DNA of 64,000 nt from Harmothoe impar (GCA_947462335.1 OX381715.1:41702650-41766649); one strand, 5' to 3'. Shown: positions 21,353 to 33,631, counted from the stretch's first letter. Numbers and translations are program-made. The notes: generated by a model from the sequence alone, not told the origin.

Positions 21353-23357
21353 ACAGAATAAGTAACACACCTTATATTATTGCTGATTCAGCATACATGC
21401 CTTAATAAAGTGAGTCAGGTTTCACTGATGCATGCTTTAAAAGGTTGTGGCAAATAACATGGATATCTTCACACCTCCCTAAACCACAGTATGGGTATAA
21501 ATGGCCTCACCACTGGTTCTTGCTCCAATCCATCTTACTGCACAGGCAGCAAGAGTCAGACTGTTAAAGGCTCTTTAAAGGGGAGCGGTTTAAAAGCAGC
21601 CAATGAAAACATGGTTGCGGTAATGCGGTAAATAGTTGTTGCTGCTTGAACTGCAATCAGCCTGCATCCTGTCTCCTTGTTTTAGCCGCTCGTAGAAAAG
21701 GCCAGAGATCTTTGACCCTGTAAGGAAATGCTACTCAAGAGTCTGGTTTGTGAAGTAACACAACAGCTTGCCGAACGCATTTACGCGTCACATCGACGCT
21801 TGTGAAGTTGTGTGGAGATTTGGTCCAGCCATTGGTATACAACTTGCTATTACTCCCTTGGAATTTCAATCTGTATCTATTCAACGAGAGATGGACTATG
21901 ATTACACGGAGGTAGGTTGTACTGCTGGAAAACCACAACGCACTCTAGAAGGAAATGGTTAAAGACCATGGATTTGCAATGAGCTCAAATCAGCACTTGG
22001 ATTTCTAAAGTGATATTAGATCAATTATAAATTAAAAATCGTTTGACATCGAGTGACATCATGTTTATCCTCCTTGTAACAAATGTCAGCCTGTCACTAA
22101 AGATAACCTTGAACAAAATTGTTGCAAAATCCGTCTGACGTTGACGGTTCAAATAAGGAAATGGGATTGATATAAATCAGCGTGACATGTGTTGGTTCAA
22201 TATGAAATTAATATGATATTGTAAGTGCGCTAGGAAATATAGTCATATTTCGAATTGAGGGTGGGGCTCAGAGTTGTACCACAGACCATATATTCTGCTT
22301 CATTGCTTGAGGTTTCTTCCCTACAATGCTATTCTCATGATAAGAAGACACATTTAATTAAATAAACGACTCGGTTCAATACAACTTAATGAGATACGGA
22401 TATGAACTAATGGAGGATCCACCCGCTGGTTTAATCAGGTTACCGTAGCAGTCCAGACAGAGTTGTGTATTTTAACTGGTTTATTGAACTGTGTCTAACG
22501 CTTTGATGAGAACACAGTGATTTAACCCGGGGGAAGGGGTGCTGTTCAATGGATTGGATATCCACTGCAGCATGACTGTTAAGGTGGGTCAATGCCTTGG
22601 TGTAACAGTAGCTAGATTTTCATCAAGTTTTTGCCATAAGACCATAATAGCATACCCTTTCCAACCAAGCTGAGAAAATAGGAGGGTCCCAAGCTGTTTT
22701 CTGAGATAGTCAAGCCTTAAGTCAGTGTTTCATATAATAGGAGTATATAGTGTTTTGCCACATAATGTACTTAAAATAGTATTGAAAAGTAGCTAAATTT
22801 CTATAGAACTCTCTCAGGATATAGGTTTTAATGTTCTCTCTCTAGAGAATCCCTTTTGAACATATGGTCTCCTGGTCAGGCAACACCTTTGTCCATTTTA
22901 GAACAATTTGATATAACTTGTTCCAATATGAGACAAAGGTCCCCTGGTGATCAATGGTCAAACTAGAGAATGCACCTGCGCAGAGAGCTGCGCAGAGAAC
23001 GGAAATGGCATCATATTGACCAACCTTAAGTGGGGTTGTGGTCAACTGCCATTGGATTCTGAAAGCAGGGGGATGGTTATAGGTCCTCAAACTGTTGACC
23101 TGAAATTAATAAAATGTTTACTTTTGCTAAAAATGGTGAAATTATGGAAGGCCTATGTTACATAGAGGTCTGCAGCGTCACAGTGTGGACAAACACGAGA
23201 CTACACGTGGACAGGTAACCTCTCTGGAGTTTCTTGTTATTTGCACGAAAAATACACATCACCATTGAACATGTCACTAGGAACGTTTACTATTCTTGAG
23301 AATCACCCAGTCTATCTTGTGTATACAGCATGTGCTTTTCCTGGGAAATACACACGT
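21353..23357. other. 2 kb with no recognised feature
   Basis: Mixed-composition non-coding sequence. Complementary short frames at 21735-21962 (67 aa minus, 64 aa plus) show no domain. No inverted-repeat pair found by eye. Confidence 0.3.
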
Positions 23358-24694
23358 TAGGGGAGAGAGGGGCACGTTGACCACCTGGGCACATTGAGCC
23401 ACATGCTCTCTTTGCTATTCCTTTGGGAATTTTCCAGCAGCTTGCCTACCATATTACCACCGTATATAGACAGTTCAGAGCAGCAACATCATATTTATTT
23501 TGGGATGCTGAGGAGAAGCTTAGACAACATGAAAGATTTAAGCCATTGAAAGTAAGAATTTGCAAACTTTTCTTCTTATAATATTATTGTTACAAAACAT
23601 TGCTGGCCTAAGATCTATATATATATATGGAGGTCAAAGTATATATCTGAATGCTTGCTTAGAACATGATTTTAATCCTGAAGGTGTTATGTCATTTGAA
23701 TTAAATTAACACAACCTATGATGGTTGGCATGGGGTACATTAAACCACAAAAATTGGGGCACCTTGAACCATGCTCAAAGTACCCAAATCTCTGTCTTGA
23801 AGGACGAGTTCCATTATTTGCCACATATATATATATGCCTGTGCAATGCCTAGAGGGACAAAGTATCACCACATTTCACCAGAGGCCAGACTTTTTAAGG
23901 TCCCCTTGTCCCAGCTTGTAGGCAATTGATGAGATGATATTTCTCAGTTCCATCTCTGGGTCAACCATAGGCTAACCCGCCAAGTAGGCCTATGGGTTAA
24001 ACCACCCATAGTTCATTAGAATTGAACCACACAGAAGGAAACACAATATTGATATACACTTTGGTTATACAAGAACGATAGAATACATGTTTTGTTAGTT
24101 GTGATAATAAATTATTTCACAGCATATTTATAGTGTGTTTATTCTCAGATGTATCATTTCTTCAGAAGCAGAACAGCCTTTTATATCATAAAAGAATATA
24201 ATTAAAGATTTATATAGCACATGCAAATAGCAGCAATCCTCTGGAGATGGTTTATATCAATTTTAAGGAAAATATGTAAGGCTCTAACCCAGTGCCTAAA
24301 CTAGAAGCTATAATTTAATGACTTGTATGCATTAAATTTGTATTTTTTATATTCAATCCTATGCAAAACTAACAATAGCAAGTATCTCCACCTTAACTTT
24401 CAATAATGAATCCATATTGCTGATTGTTTGAACCATTCAAGATATGTGGTTAAAGGTGCCTCAGTCAGTGGGTCAACCTGCCCAGGGCATGGGGCACATT
24501 GAACCACCCGAAGATCTTTTTTTTTTAATCAAAAGAAATACAACAAATGACCATCCTTGCTTTGCCATGGGTCGTCATATAGCGCAATGATATAAGGTAA
24601 CTGCTAGATACAAAATCAAAGTTCAGATGACCTTGATAAAGTCAGGAAAAAAATTAAATGTGCATAGTGGCTCAACGTGCCCCTCTCTCCCCTA
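23358..24694. mobile_element. 1.34-kb element with 23-bp inverted ends
   Basis: Left TAGGGGAGAGAGGGGCACG then TTGA is the reverse complement of the right end at about 24672-24694. TA at the outer edges fits a TA duplication. The interior repeats a short motif of the type GGGCACATTGAACCACC or its variants (23390, 23757, 24490, 24670). No transposase frame, so probably non-autonomous. Confidence 0.7.
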
Positions 24695-24826
24695 CTAGCT
24701 TGTGTCATTCTTGGATTCTGTTTAAAGGCCCAATACATGTACCATCCATAATTACTACAGTCCCTTGTATGGGAGGTGTGATATTTTGCCAATGTATAAG
24801 CACAGGAGAAATTCGATACTGACTAA

Positions 24827-25040
24827 TTAAACCTTTAAGGACGACATATCACTAAAAGATTACATTTGCCATCATGATGCACCAATGCAACCCTGGCGCT
24901 GCATTGGTGCATCATGCCGACTCTCTGGGAGTGTCTCAACCGCCTATGGTCGGCATGATACTTGAATGCAGCACTCACTAGTTGCTCATGATGACCAAGG
25001 GCATGGTGCCTAAGGCATTATGCCGCCCTTAAAGGGTTAA
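24827..25040. mobile_element. TH element copy, A-to-B, both ends intact
   Basis: TTAA at 24827-24830 and 25037-25040. Left ACCTTTAAGGACGACATATCACTAAAAG (end A). Right GACCAAGGGCATGGTGCC...CCGCCCTTAAAGGG (end B). The hairpin loops are partly deleted, giving about 214 bp. Confidence 0.9.
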
Positions 25041-25098
25041 GTATGTTGCCATGTTTCTTGGACCTGACCTCTATAGAACCACACAAGATCTTAGTGTC

Positions 25099-25297
25099 TT
25101 AACCTTGCAAGGTCGTCATGATGCAACAATTTCCCCGGGGCTGCATCACGCCAACCCTTCGGGAGTGTCTCAATCCCGTAGGGTTGGCATGATGCTTGTA
25201 AGCAACACTGGTAAATCACTCACAAGGGCTGCATTAATGCATCATGATGACCAAGGTCATGATACATTAAGGCATCATGCCATCCTTAAGCGGTTAA
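25099..25297. mobile_element. TH element copy, left arm shortened
   Basis: Left TTAACCTTGCAAGGTCGTCATG lacks the A/B marker. Centre CTTCGGGAGTGTCTCAATCC and GGGTTGGCATGATGC. Right GATGACCAAGGTCATGATACATTAAGGC...CGGTTAA (end B). Confidence 0.8.
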
Positions 25298-25429
25298 TCA
25301 TGACTGCAAGTTATACACAGCGTCAGGATGTGTCACTCTACACTGAAAATGTCAATGCCCCAGCCCGTAGTCTGTAGTGCCTATTCCAGGTTGGCCTTAG
25401 GGACATTGATCAGGGATGACCAAATGCTA

Positions 25430-25655
25430 TTAGAAATGACTGAGTCCAAACAACATAAATGACCAATGCCCTACTAAAAAGAACTTAGCCTAATACTCAT
25501 TGAAATGAAGAGGATCAAGGTGAGTTGACCAGTCAGTACTGACCACCCTGACAGTGTTAAATTAAGCTAGGTGGGTCGTAAAGGGGGCCAGAAAATGACT
25601 CACCGGGTTAGGTACTATTGGCTCTTTTGTTAGCCAGTACTGACTAAGTTTTGGA
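25430..25655 (-). repeat. Dispersed GTCATTTTCTGGC repeat, minus-strand copy
   Basis: On the minus strand it reads GGTGAGTCATTTTCTGGCCC...ACGACCCACC, matching 48340-48385 and 58575-58605 (AGTCATTTTCTGGCTCCCTA, GACCAA). Three copies in the window. Class unknown. Confidence 0.45.
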
Positions 25656-26591
25656 GCCTGAAGATATATGAATATATTCCCACACAGGATGTTAGAGCCT
25701 TTACCCAACATTCTTCACAGCTCCAACACAAAGGCGGCAGGTAGGATGGTGCAGGGTCGGCACAGTCAACCTCACCTTTGGAAGTGGGAATTTATTGATG
25801 TATTTACCTATAGAAGTCTAAAGGTCACCTCTATTCCGTGAGCGTGGCCTTTCCCGGCTTTCTTTCCATATTGCGTAATGATAACTGGACGAGTTCTTCG
25901 TATATACTTTGGATTTTTTAAACGAGACGACAAGTTTTTAACATGTATTAAAGACATGAACAATTTATACCGGTAATAACATCTACAACATATAAAATAC
26001 AGAGTACATGGGCATAGTCAGTGTTTTTTGTTTTATGCATCCTTGGACCGAGTCTCTTGGTATTAAAAGGCGAGTATCTATAGTATAGAGAACATGAGTA
26101 ATTATTACAAGGGTATGATATAAGTGTGTTGGGGGGGGGCTAAAAGCGTCTCTGGCTCGCGACAAAAGAAGTGGACGCTGGTGTGATGTCACTGATTGAT
26201 GTGGACTGTAGGTGGCGCTGTGGTAGCGGCAGCTAGGATTTGGAGCCTTGAGTTATATTGAATATACAAGTCCTCGCCCCCAACCATTATTAGCCAAGTC
26301 TAGACTTAGCGTCCAATGTATTATTATCTACACTATGCAATGAGGCCTATGTCCAAGTACAGAAATATAATTCAGAGGTTCTCATATGGAATATCAAATA
26401 ACAATTTAAAAGTAATGATTTTCTTTCTCAGAATTGTACAGGATCCCTGTAGGTGCAAGTCCCATTAATCATAGTGAAAGCAGCTTATCCTGGCCTCGTT
26501 TATAATTCAGCTTGTCAAATTTATGCTCAACGTACTAGTTCCCGCCATTATGGTTTGGTTGGATGGTACTCCCTCAATGTAGCATTGCTAT
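25656..26591. other. No feature recognised
   Basis: Non-coding, with a G run at about 26131-26139. No inverted repeats seen except at the start of the next element. Confidence 0.3.
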
Positions 26592-27471
26592 GGGGCCATC
26601 CATTAATTACATACGCATCAAGGGGGGGGGGGGGGGTGGGGGGGGGTAGGCCAAATGCATACAGATGCGTACAGGGGGGGTGGGGGGGGGGGGTCTAGCC
26701 CCATTTTGGCATACGCATTGTGTACGCATAGGGCCGAATTTTTGTAATTTTAGAGTAAAATTGGTACCATTTTAGCTCCAAATATCCAACCAATTTTGAA
26801 AGTTTTCTTGGAGAATTATTGCAGAGATGCTACTCCCTTGTAGACAAAAAGTAGGAATTTCTAAGATTCTATAGTGAATCTTCTGCGGAAAATAAGGCTC
26901 CACCCACCACCTTTTTTCATTATGATCCCTCATATATTCACCAAGCCCCCCTCCCGCAGATGGCAATAAATAACTTCGCCCTAACCTTGACCATTCCCCC
27001 CTCCAACCTCAGAGTATATATATTAGGGCGTGGTCATTTTTTAACAACATGGGGGGTTGGTGGATTTTCGCGCGAGTGGGTAGAAGTTTCTTTGGTCCCC
27101 CCCTCAGGCAAGTTAAAAATTGAGTGCGGCCGACCCCTTTGAGCTATAGTAACGCACTGGCTTTTTTAGCTAAGAAGGGGTGCAATTTTTTTGGTCCCCC
27201 CCTCAAGAAAGGCGAGGGGGGGGGGTCATGCTAATAAAATGTCCCCCTGAGAACGAGTTTGGATGGCTTCTTGGATTTTTCTTCAAAACCTTCCAAGCCC
27301 CCGCCCCCCTCACCCCATTTCATCAGTGGGAGGGGGGGGGGGTCAAAGTGAAATGAGTATGTACGCATGGGGGGGGGGGTAGTCCAAATGCGTACATGGT
27401 GCAACAGGGGGGGGGGGTGGGGGGGGTCTATTTTGGGCTAAAATGTGCGTATGTAATTAATGGATGGCCCC
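26592..27471. mobile_element. 880-bp G-rich element with 26-bp perfect inverted ends
   Basis: Left GGGGCCATCCATTAATTAC then ATACGCA is the exact reverse complement of 27446-27471. TAT flanks both sides (26589-26591, 27472-27474) as a candidate 3-bp duplication. Just inside each end are long G runs beside GCATACAGATGCGTACA / GTACGCAT motifs, on the same strand at both ends. The middle holds TTTCTTTGGTCCCCCCCTCA twice and TTAGGGCGTGGTCATTTTTT. The terminus resembles GGGGCC(A/G)TCCAT-type ends that I recall from invertebrate DNA transposons, but I cannot assign the superfamily. No transposase frame. Confidence 0.8.
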
Positions 27472-27474
27472 TAT

Positions 27475-27779
27475 TGGCATAGGATTGTCACACATCTTCT
27501 TTATGATACTCTAGCATAGAGGACATATATATGTAAGTAAGTAGGGATAAAATCCGACATAGCAGCTTTAATGTCATTGTCATGTAGTTACAAAATATGT
27601 ATGAGTTGGTCTTACATATTACTTCTCCCTCGTCTATGAACCTGATATAGACAAAGTGGGCTGTGCGTGCTGTTCTCAGGGTGGCTCTGTTTACTTCATA
27701 ATCCATATACATAATGTATAGTCAGTAAGTAACGGGATTAGAGGCAGGGAGAGGGGATATGTATGCAGGATATTCAAAG
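27475..27779. other. No feature recognised
   Basis: Short non-coding spacer. Confidence 0.3.
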
Positions 27780-27941
27780 TTAAGCCTACAAGGACAGCAT
27801 AATGCATGAATGCAGCTCTGGCGAGTAACTCGCCAGTGCTGCATTCATGCAACATGCCGAGCATGCACAGTTGAGAAACTCTTGAAGGGTCTGCATGATG
27901 CACCAACGCAGCACTGGCGAGTTACTCGCCAGGGTTGCTTG
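27780..27941. mobile_element. TH element copy, right end lost
   Basis: Left TTAAGCCTACAAGGACAGCATAATGC (end B, shortened). Hairpins GGCGAGTAACTCGCC and GGCGAGTTACTCGCC are both perfect 15-mers. Stops after CAGGGTTGC. Confidence 0.85.
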
Positions 27942-27965
27942 AGATCTTATATGGAGTTTGTATTT

Positions 27966-28223
27966 TTAACCCTTTTATGGTAGTATAGTGTGTAAATGTT
28001 CTTATTTTCTATCGCCATGATGCATGGATGTGTTAGGACCTTGGTCGACATGAAGCATGAATACAGCCATGGCGTCTAATTGCTTGAGCTACATTTAAGG
28101 ATCATGTGAGAGTGTATCCACCCCATTGGATCAGCATGACACTTGAATGCAGCCTTGACGAGCATTGACTCATGTTTTAAGACAACAAATAACTTAATAT
28201 ATTACACTGCCCTTAAAGGGTTA
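27966..28223. mobile_element. TH element copy, eroded
   Basis: Left TTAACCCTTTTATGGTAGTATAGTG (end B). Middle GGTCGACATGAAGCATGAATAC and GATCAGCATGACACTTGAATGC. Right CACTGCCCTTAAAGGGTTA. Confidence 0.75.
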
Positions 28224-28294
28224 GATAAATCCCCAAAAGGTTAAATAAAGCCTTCATATTCAATAAGCCTCAAAGCCTAATATGGAGTTTCATG

Positions 28295-28425
28295 CCACCC
28301 TGTTAATATGGCACAATGCTTAATGGCCGTCTGCTGTCATAATGCAGTAGGCGTTGCGTCATGATGATCCCTCGTAAGTTTATCAACCCAATATGCACCA
28401 TGTTGTCTTTAAGAAGTAAAATGCA
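28295..28425. mobile_element. Possible very old TH copy
   Basis: CCTGTTAATATGGCACAATGCTTAATGG, GTCATAATGCAG and GTCATGATGATCCC follow TH order weakly. Could be chance. Confidence 0.3.
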
Positions 28426-29020
28426 ATGGGAAGGCTATTTAAAAAGAGGTGATATCCATTGAAGCAAGAATGCATGCCTAACATTGAAAACTAAATTAGC
28501 ATGGTAATCTGTTCTAAGAAAGTACATTGACGACGACATTTTTCCAACAGGGAAGGGTGGCAAGTGCCTATAAGGGTGATAAACCATAATCGGCGTATTC
28601 AAATAGCTTGGTATACGCAAGCTGAGTGCATAAATAGGACTTACCCTAGGAGAAAGGACATTCAAGAGCTGCATTGTTAGCAGTGTTTCTAGCATGGCAG
28701 CTTGTCAGGACTTGTAAACAATGTATGGGCGTTGATCACCTTAATTAAGTCGAAGGCCTCTGCAAAATCTTCGCTCAAACTCCCACACAGAAATGTGAGA
28801 AGTAGTGTGAGCAAAACAGCTTCCTTCTGAGCGTCAGCCACTGCATGCTTCACAAAAGGGAAGTAAAGGCAGTAGCTTTTACAAAAATAAAAAGATGTTT
28901 CTTTACTGATGGCAGTGAATTCTCTTCATATCACACTATAAAACAAAACGATGCAAAGGCCATCTCTTGGGTTCCCTCTCCATTATTCTTCATTCCTTCG
29001 AACCTATGTCCAATCATACA
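28426..29020. other. No feature recognised
   Basis: Non-coding. An 86-aa minus frame has no recognisable domain. Confidence 0.3.
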
Positions 29021-29125
29021 CTGTCAAAAGTTAGTGTAGCTACACAATAGGATATACTGTAGATTAACAGCATAAAATGGTGTATTTTGTAATGGGTTTT
29101 CAGTATCACATACTGTTTAGCTACA
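29020..29125. repeat. Possible relic of the TACACTGTA MITE family
   Basis: TACACTGTCAAAAG at about 29020, then AGCTACACAATAGG, ATACTGTAGATTAACAGC and ACATACTGTTTAGCTACAG resemble the interiors at 7.3 and 50.5 kb. No matching right terminus. Confidence 0.3.
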
Positions 29126-29126
29126 G

Positions 29127-29329
29127 ATCATGCCGTTGGGCATTATGATGCATGAATGCAGCAATGGGCTGCATTCAAGCTTAATGTCGTCCCTATAAAT
29201 AAGTTGAAACACTCCTGAAGGGTCGGCATGATGCATTAATCCAGCTCTGGAGAGTTACTCCCTTGGGCTACATTGGCGCATCATCACGACAAATGTCAAT
29301 GTTGAGTGACAAGCCGTCCTTAAAGGGTG
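29127..29329. mobile_element. TH element copy, B-to-A, left tip lost
   Basis: ATCATGCCGTTGGGCATTATGATGC left, GGGTCGGCATGATGCATT centre, right CACGACAAATGTCAATG...AGCCGTCCTTAAAGGG (end A). Confidence 0.8.
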
Positions 29330-30210
29330 AGCCAGAGGGTTACAGGTGCATCAGCCTACCTGTGTTGCTACCTGCGTGAGGTGATACCTTAGTGCCTACC
29401 AGAACCCAGATGTCACACCTGGGGGCAGCAACCTACAGTCGGGCCTGTCCACCGCAACATATAACGGTGAAACGGGAGTGGACTTGTTCCCGTGATTGGC
29501 ACGTAAATGCTGGCATAGCAGTTATCGTAAGATCTTGGTTCTGCTCTCGGAACGTTGCTTGTTCCTAGCATATCTTGGTGTGTGTGAGTCTGGTCACTGC
29601 CTTATCCTCATATGAAATTCCAAGAACGTAACTAACATGGCCGCGCATATATGCCAGATACCAGAATTATCACTATATATATAGATGAAGGTCCTGGAGT
29701 TGACGAGTACTGTGTTTAATTGCTTCTTCCTAGAAAAGGTGTTAAATTCACAGTAGCCCCTAGCTACTTTATAACCCCCTTGATCTCTTCAATACACACA
29801 CCATTCACGCCACAAAAGTGGCACAAAAGTCAGGAGAAGGTCTGCTCCCAGCCTATTGCATAGCATTTGGATGACAGTCTGAGACTGCGTCCGAGTCAAC
29901 TCCTGTGTTCTGGCCTGGAAGTTTTTAATGCTCTCAAACGGAGGAAATAAGGAAAGGCTGGGACATTCAAGTGAATGAATGAATTGAATGGTCTATCATC
30001 TCCAGACACATTCACCGTCAGACACATACGGTATTGTCACTTTTCAAGACCCCTCTACCCGACATTTATACAAGACCGGTGCTCTTTTTAAATCGGCGCT
30101 TTATTGTGACTGTACAATAAGTCTATGAATGATGATGAAACATACGGGTTTTTATGAGCAAAGGAGTTTAGGGCTGTCTGATAAGATCGGGCCAATGTGA
30201 AAATCTTTAA
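29330..30210. other. No feature recognised
   Basis: Mixed composition, with no domain-bearing frame and no paired terminal repeats seen. Confidence 0.3.
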
Positions 30211-30211
30211 C

Positions 30212-31078
30212 TACACTGTAAAAAATGGATGTACTTTTTACAGATTCACTCTGTAAAATTTAACGCTCATTCACCGTTATTTGGAATACAATGAAGCATT
30301 GTAAATATCAGACATTGCACAGTGGATCCTTGTTAAATGCTAACCTGGTTTGGATTACAATGATTCAACGTTAATTCAGCCCCTAATGTCAAATCCCAGA
30401 GGGAGCCACATATAGTGGATCTTGCCATAGATAGGTGGCCTGGTTTGTAATAAGATTTTTCTGGAGAGTGTGAGCTCTTGAAGTGGATTATACATATTTA
30501 ACTAATGGTATTTTTTTCAATTAATCTATATGTTTGACAATTTAACAACTCAATCTTGTGATAGGTTTGACAAAATACCATGATCACTTGATAATATCCA
30601 TAAGAAAGTAGCTGTCTGGATCTATACACCTATTTTGTGGTAACATACTATGCATATATCCTCACCTCTGGAAACTCCGCCTTGTATCAATCCTATAGAG
30701 TAAAACCTCTTGTATAGGCCAGGGCTAGTATGCAAGTCAGATCGCCAGTGTGGCATATAGGATCAGGACAAAGTCAAAGTATGGCTTATCTGTAAGTTTT
30801 TAGATGTATACTACGGTAACTAAAGTTACCATAATCAGACTCCCTGTGAGGCTTATCAAATATTCTCTGTATATTCGAATACTCTGAATCTATTAATGGT
30901 GATTCTACATAAAATTAACGGTGATTCAATGTAAAATTAACCGTGATTGTACATGAAATGAACAGTGATTGTGCGTAAAATTAACGGTGACCGTCACCAT
31001 TAAAAAAACGGTGAAAGTTATGTCCCAAAAGTTGCCGGTGATTCAACATCATTTTGACGACTTTTTTTTTACAGTGTA
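30212..31078. mobile_element. 867-bp TACACTGTAAAAAA element with internal tandem repeats
   Basis: CTACACTGTAAAAAA (30211-30225) and TTTTTTACAGTGTAG (31065-31079) are perfectly inverted over 15 bp, with TA at the edge. Between about 30895 and 31020 a unit close to 28 bp built on AAAATTAACGGTGATT is repeated four to five times with variation. No transposase frame, so non-autonomous. Same terminus as 7248-7808 and 50485-50629. Confidence 0.8.
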
Positions 31079-31079
31079 G

Positions 31080-31551
31080 GTTCTATCTTTGACCGGTGCA
31101 AACTCTGACCGGCTGGATAAAAAACGGTTTATTGAGGGAAGATGAAAATATGAATGGGCTACTTATTCTACTAAGATATTCACATTGGCCCGATACCTTT
31201 AGACATTTACTTAGATGATTGTCCAATGCAAAGCTAAAGGCACCTATATCCATGCCTGAGTCATTTCCCAGGAAATTTTCATAAAATGACAGCGACTCGG
31301 ACCACTCACTTCCATTACCCAGCTGTCTGATCTCATCACGTCCAATGCCCACCTGTGTCCTCCCAAAGCCATACTCACTGTGTTTGAAACTAAACAATTC
31401 ACCCCCAAATGGCATGATAATCAAATTGTTCTTCTAACCTATCGCTAATACCAGACACATATTTACAGGCTGCGAATGGCCACTCCACAGCACTTAACCC
31501 TATATTTACTGGGCTGTGCCTACTCCAAAACTGAAGGATATTACCATGTCA
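31080..31551 (-). other. Open minus-strand frame, status unknown
   Basis: A minus-strand frame (31083-31424, 113 aa) begins beside the preceding MITE. Its middle (LGNGSEWSESLSFYENFLGN) is not low-complexity, but I see no domain, signal peptide or clear splice context. It may be a chance frame or part of a host exon. Confidence 0.2.
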
Positions 31552-32188
31552 GTGGGGTGTTTCACAAGGGGGACATACAATTAATTGTAGATTAAGTGTT
31601 TCTATAGGAGGTGTTAATTTTATATAACCACTTAGACCTACATTTGGTTGTATCAATTGCATACTGCTTATAAAAAGGTCTACAACCAAGATGTTAAGTC
31701 AGTGTCTTTGCTCTACAATCTAGATACAACTTATGTATAAGTGTTTCACAATGCATATTAGTGTGGGGCTCATACCATGCCCGCTAATATTTTCCTTACA
31801 TATTCTTTCAAATTTTTTTCATGCAATATAATGTGTCATACTACACACAAGAATCCCTGGAAATATCTGTTTATTCATGATGAAAATAAACTGGTTATAC
31901 ACTTTTAAACAACAATTATGTTGATACTATGTGATCATCATAAAGGGGAGCGTATTTAAGATTAATGCTACATGGTTATTAAGGTTGACTTACTTTTACC
32001 AAATGTTAGTCTTAAGTTGGTGTTTCACAAGCTGCATTATTATGTTCAATTGTATCTAAGTATATGACCATAGATACAATTGAAACTTGTCAAACACCAA
32101 GATAAGATTAACATTGGGTGATATTAAATTGGTCTTAGAAAACATGTAACATAAATTATATCTATTTTCCCCTTGTGAAACACCCCAC
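31552..32188. mobile_element. 637-bp MITE with 20-bp GTGGGGTGTTTCACAA ends
   Basis: GTGGGGTGTTTCACAAGGGG (31552-31571) is exactly complementary to 32169-32188. Subterminal motifs GTTGGTGTTTCACAAG and CTTGTCAAACACCAAG repeat the theme in inverted order, and a stem CAATTGTATCTA / TAGATACAATTG lies at about 32047-32083. No coding capacity. Confidence 0.8.
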
Positions 32189-32284
32189 AGGCCTCATTGT
32201 CTGCTGTCCTATTCTCCCTGCCTCCTCTTCAAATCCAATCGACTATTTAGAGAATAGAAAACGATGTCGACGTTAAACCCCCAG

Positions 32285-32400
32285 CTAAGTTCCTGTCCCG
32301 GCTCCACTCTGAATGTCGCTGGAGGGGTCACGAGATGCTTTAAAGGCCCAGCTCCCCTATATATACGGCTGAGTGCCTGTCCCGACTGCGCTCTGACTGT
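32285..32400 (+). repeat. Short dispersed repeat (CCTGTCC..CTGGAGG), copy 1
   Basis: CCTGTCCCGGCTCCACTC followed by TGAATGTCGCTGGAGG (32292-32325) recurs at 34622-34655 with two mismatches. A partial third copy, CCTGTCCCGACTGCGCTC, lies at about 32375. A flanking TATATATA at about 32361 is noted without inference. Confidence 0.5.
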
Positions 32401-33388
32401 TACTGCACGTGCAGTAAGAACTGCGGGTTTAACGTGTTCCGTAGGTTTGTTTACTGTCTACTGCTGCAACTAGACAATTCCAAGGCACATTGAAATGTAC
32501 AACGTCAGAGGCTAATATGATGTCTCAGACTGGCACCGTGCTCAGCATGCACTGCTGCTCTACAACGAATGACACCTGACCTCTCTATAGCTATAACGCA
32601 CGGCCAATCGTTTTGTAATAAAACCCAAGCCACTAACTGCAGGATGCTATCCATGATGCAACGAGGGGATTGTCAATGATAACATAGAACTGTAACAATC
32701 ACGGGACAATGCGACACATGTACCTGTGCTTGAGATAGCACAACAGGTATACTATCAATAACCTTATTGTGAACTGGCAGGTATTGATTATAAGACAAGA
32801 GGAATTAGGTCATGTATCAATGGTAAGGAACCTCCTATTTATTTGTTTTCCTCGAGGAAAAACAGATAACAATAGGCGTATAATATCTAATTGACTCCCA
32901 TTCCTCATTGGAATCTTAGCATCTTATTTTTCTATAAAATGGGGATGAATGTAAAGGTTTACTTTAAAGAAAAGCATCCTCCAAGAAAGGTATGAATTTT
33001 AAATTTAAAAAAAGAAGAACTTGATATGTCAAACTGAAACTGATCAATGTCCAGTTAAATATTACCCGGAACAGTATATTTTTAAATTTTAAATTTCAAT
33101 TTGGCATTGATTTATTCTGTAATTTCAAAAGATATGTGGGAAGGGGGAGGGGTTGATGAAATATGTGAAGAATAAAGTTGGTTCAAAATTGTTTATGTCA
33201 GGAGTTCTGTTTTTACAATCTATATAAAATAGGAACCAAATCTTCATTATAACTGTTTGTTGGACAGGATGAATAGACAGTTAAAATACAGTATATTCTC
33301 ACTCTCCAGAACTTTACATTATAGCCTGAATCTCTATTCAGAACAGTTGTACACTTGTGTGTAGCCCTCTCATATTGATGGGAATGCA
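32401..33388. other. No feature recognised
   Basis: AT-rich non-coding sequence. Confidence 0.3.
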
Positions 33389-33631
33389 AAACGAAATGGT
33401 TTGTTTCAGGTAACATGGGGGAAAAAATGTAGGGTCGGTAGTTCGGATTTAAAAAAAAATCGTTATTTTAAACATGAATGTACTAGCCAGCTTCTGCACA
33501 TACCCTAAAATTGACCAAAAGAGGGTAAAAATACGAAATTTTCTTCGAAATTGGAAATATTACGTGGGGTCGGCCCTGTTTAGAGAGGATTGGTCGGATG
33601 ACCTGAAACAAACCTCTTTTTATTGGCCCTA
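33389..33631. mobile_element. MITE with GGTTTGTTTCAGG ends, copy 1
   Basis: GGTTTGTTTCAGGTAACATG on the left and ATGACCTGAAACAAACC on the right are inverted. Inside are GTAGGGTCGGTAG and ACGTGGGGTCGGCCCTGTTT. The same ends and GGTCGG motifs occur at 53953-54255. Confidence 0.7.

Noticed and set aside
25051..25377. 108-aa + frame at 25.05 kb
   Set aside because: Runs through two TH copies (peptides such as FGSVSIP-type repeats of the element). The frame is made by the repeat.
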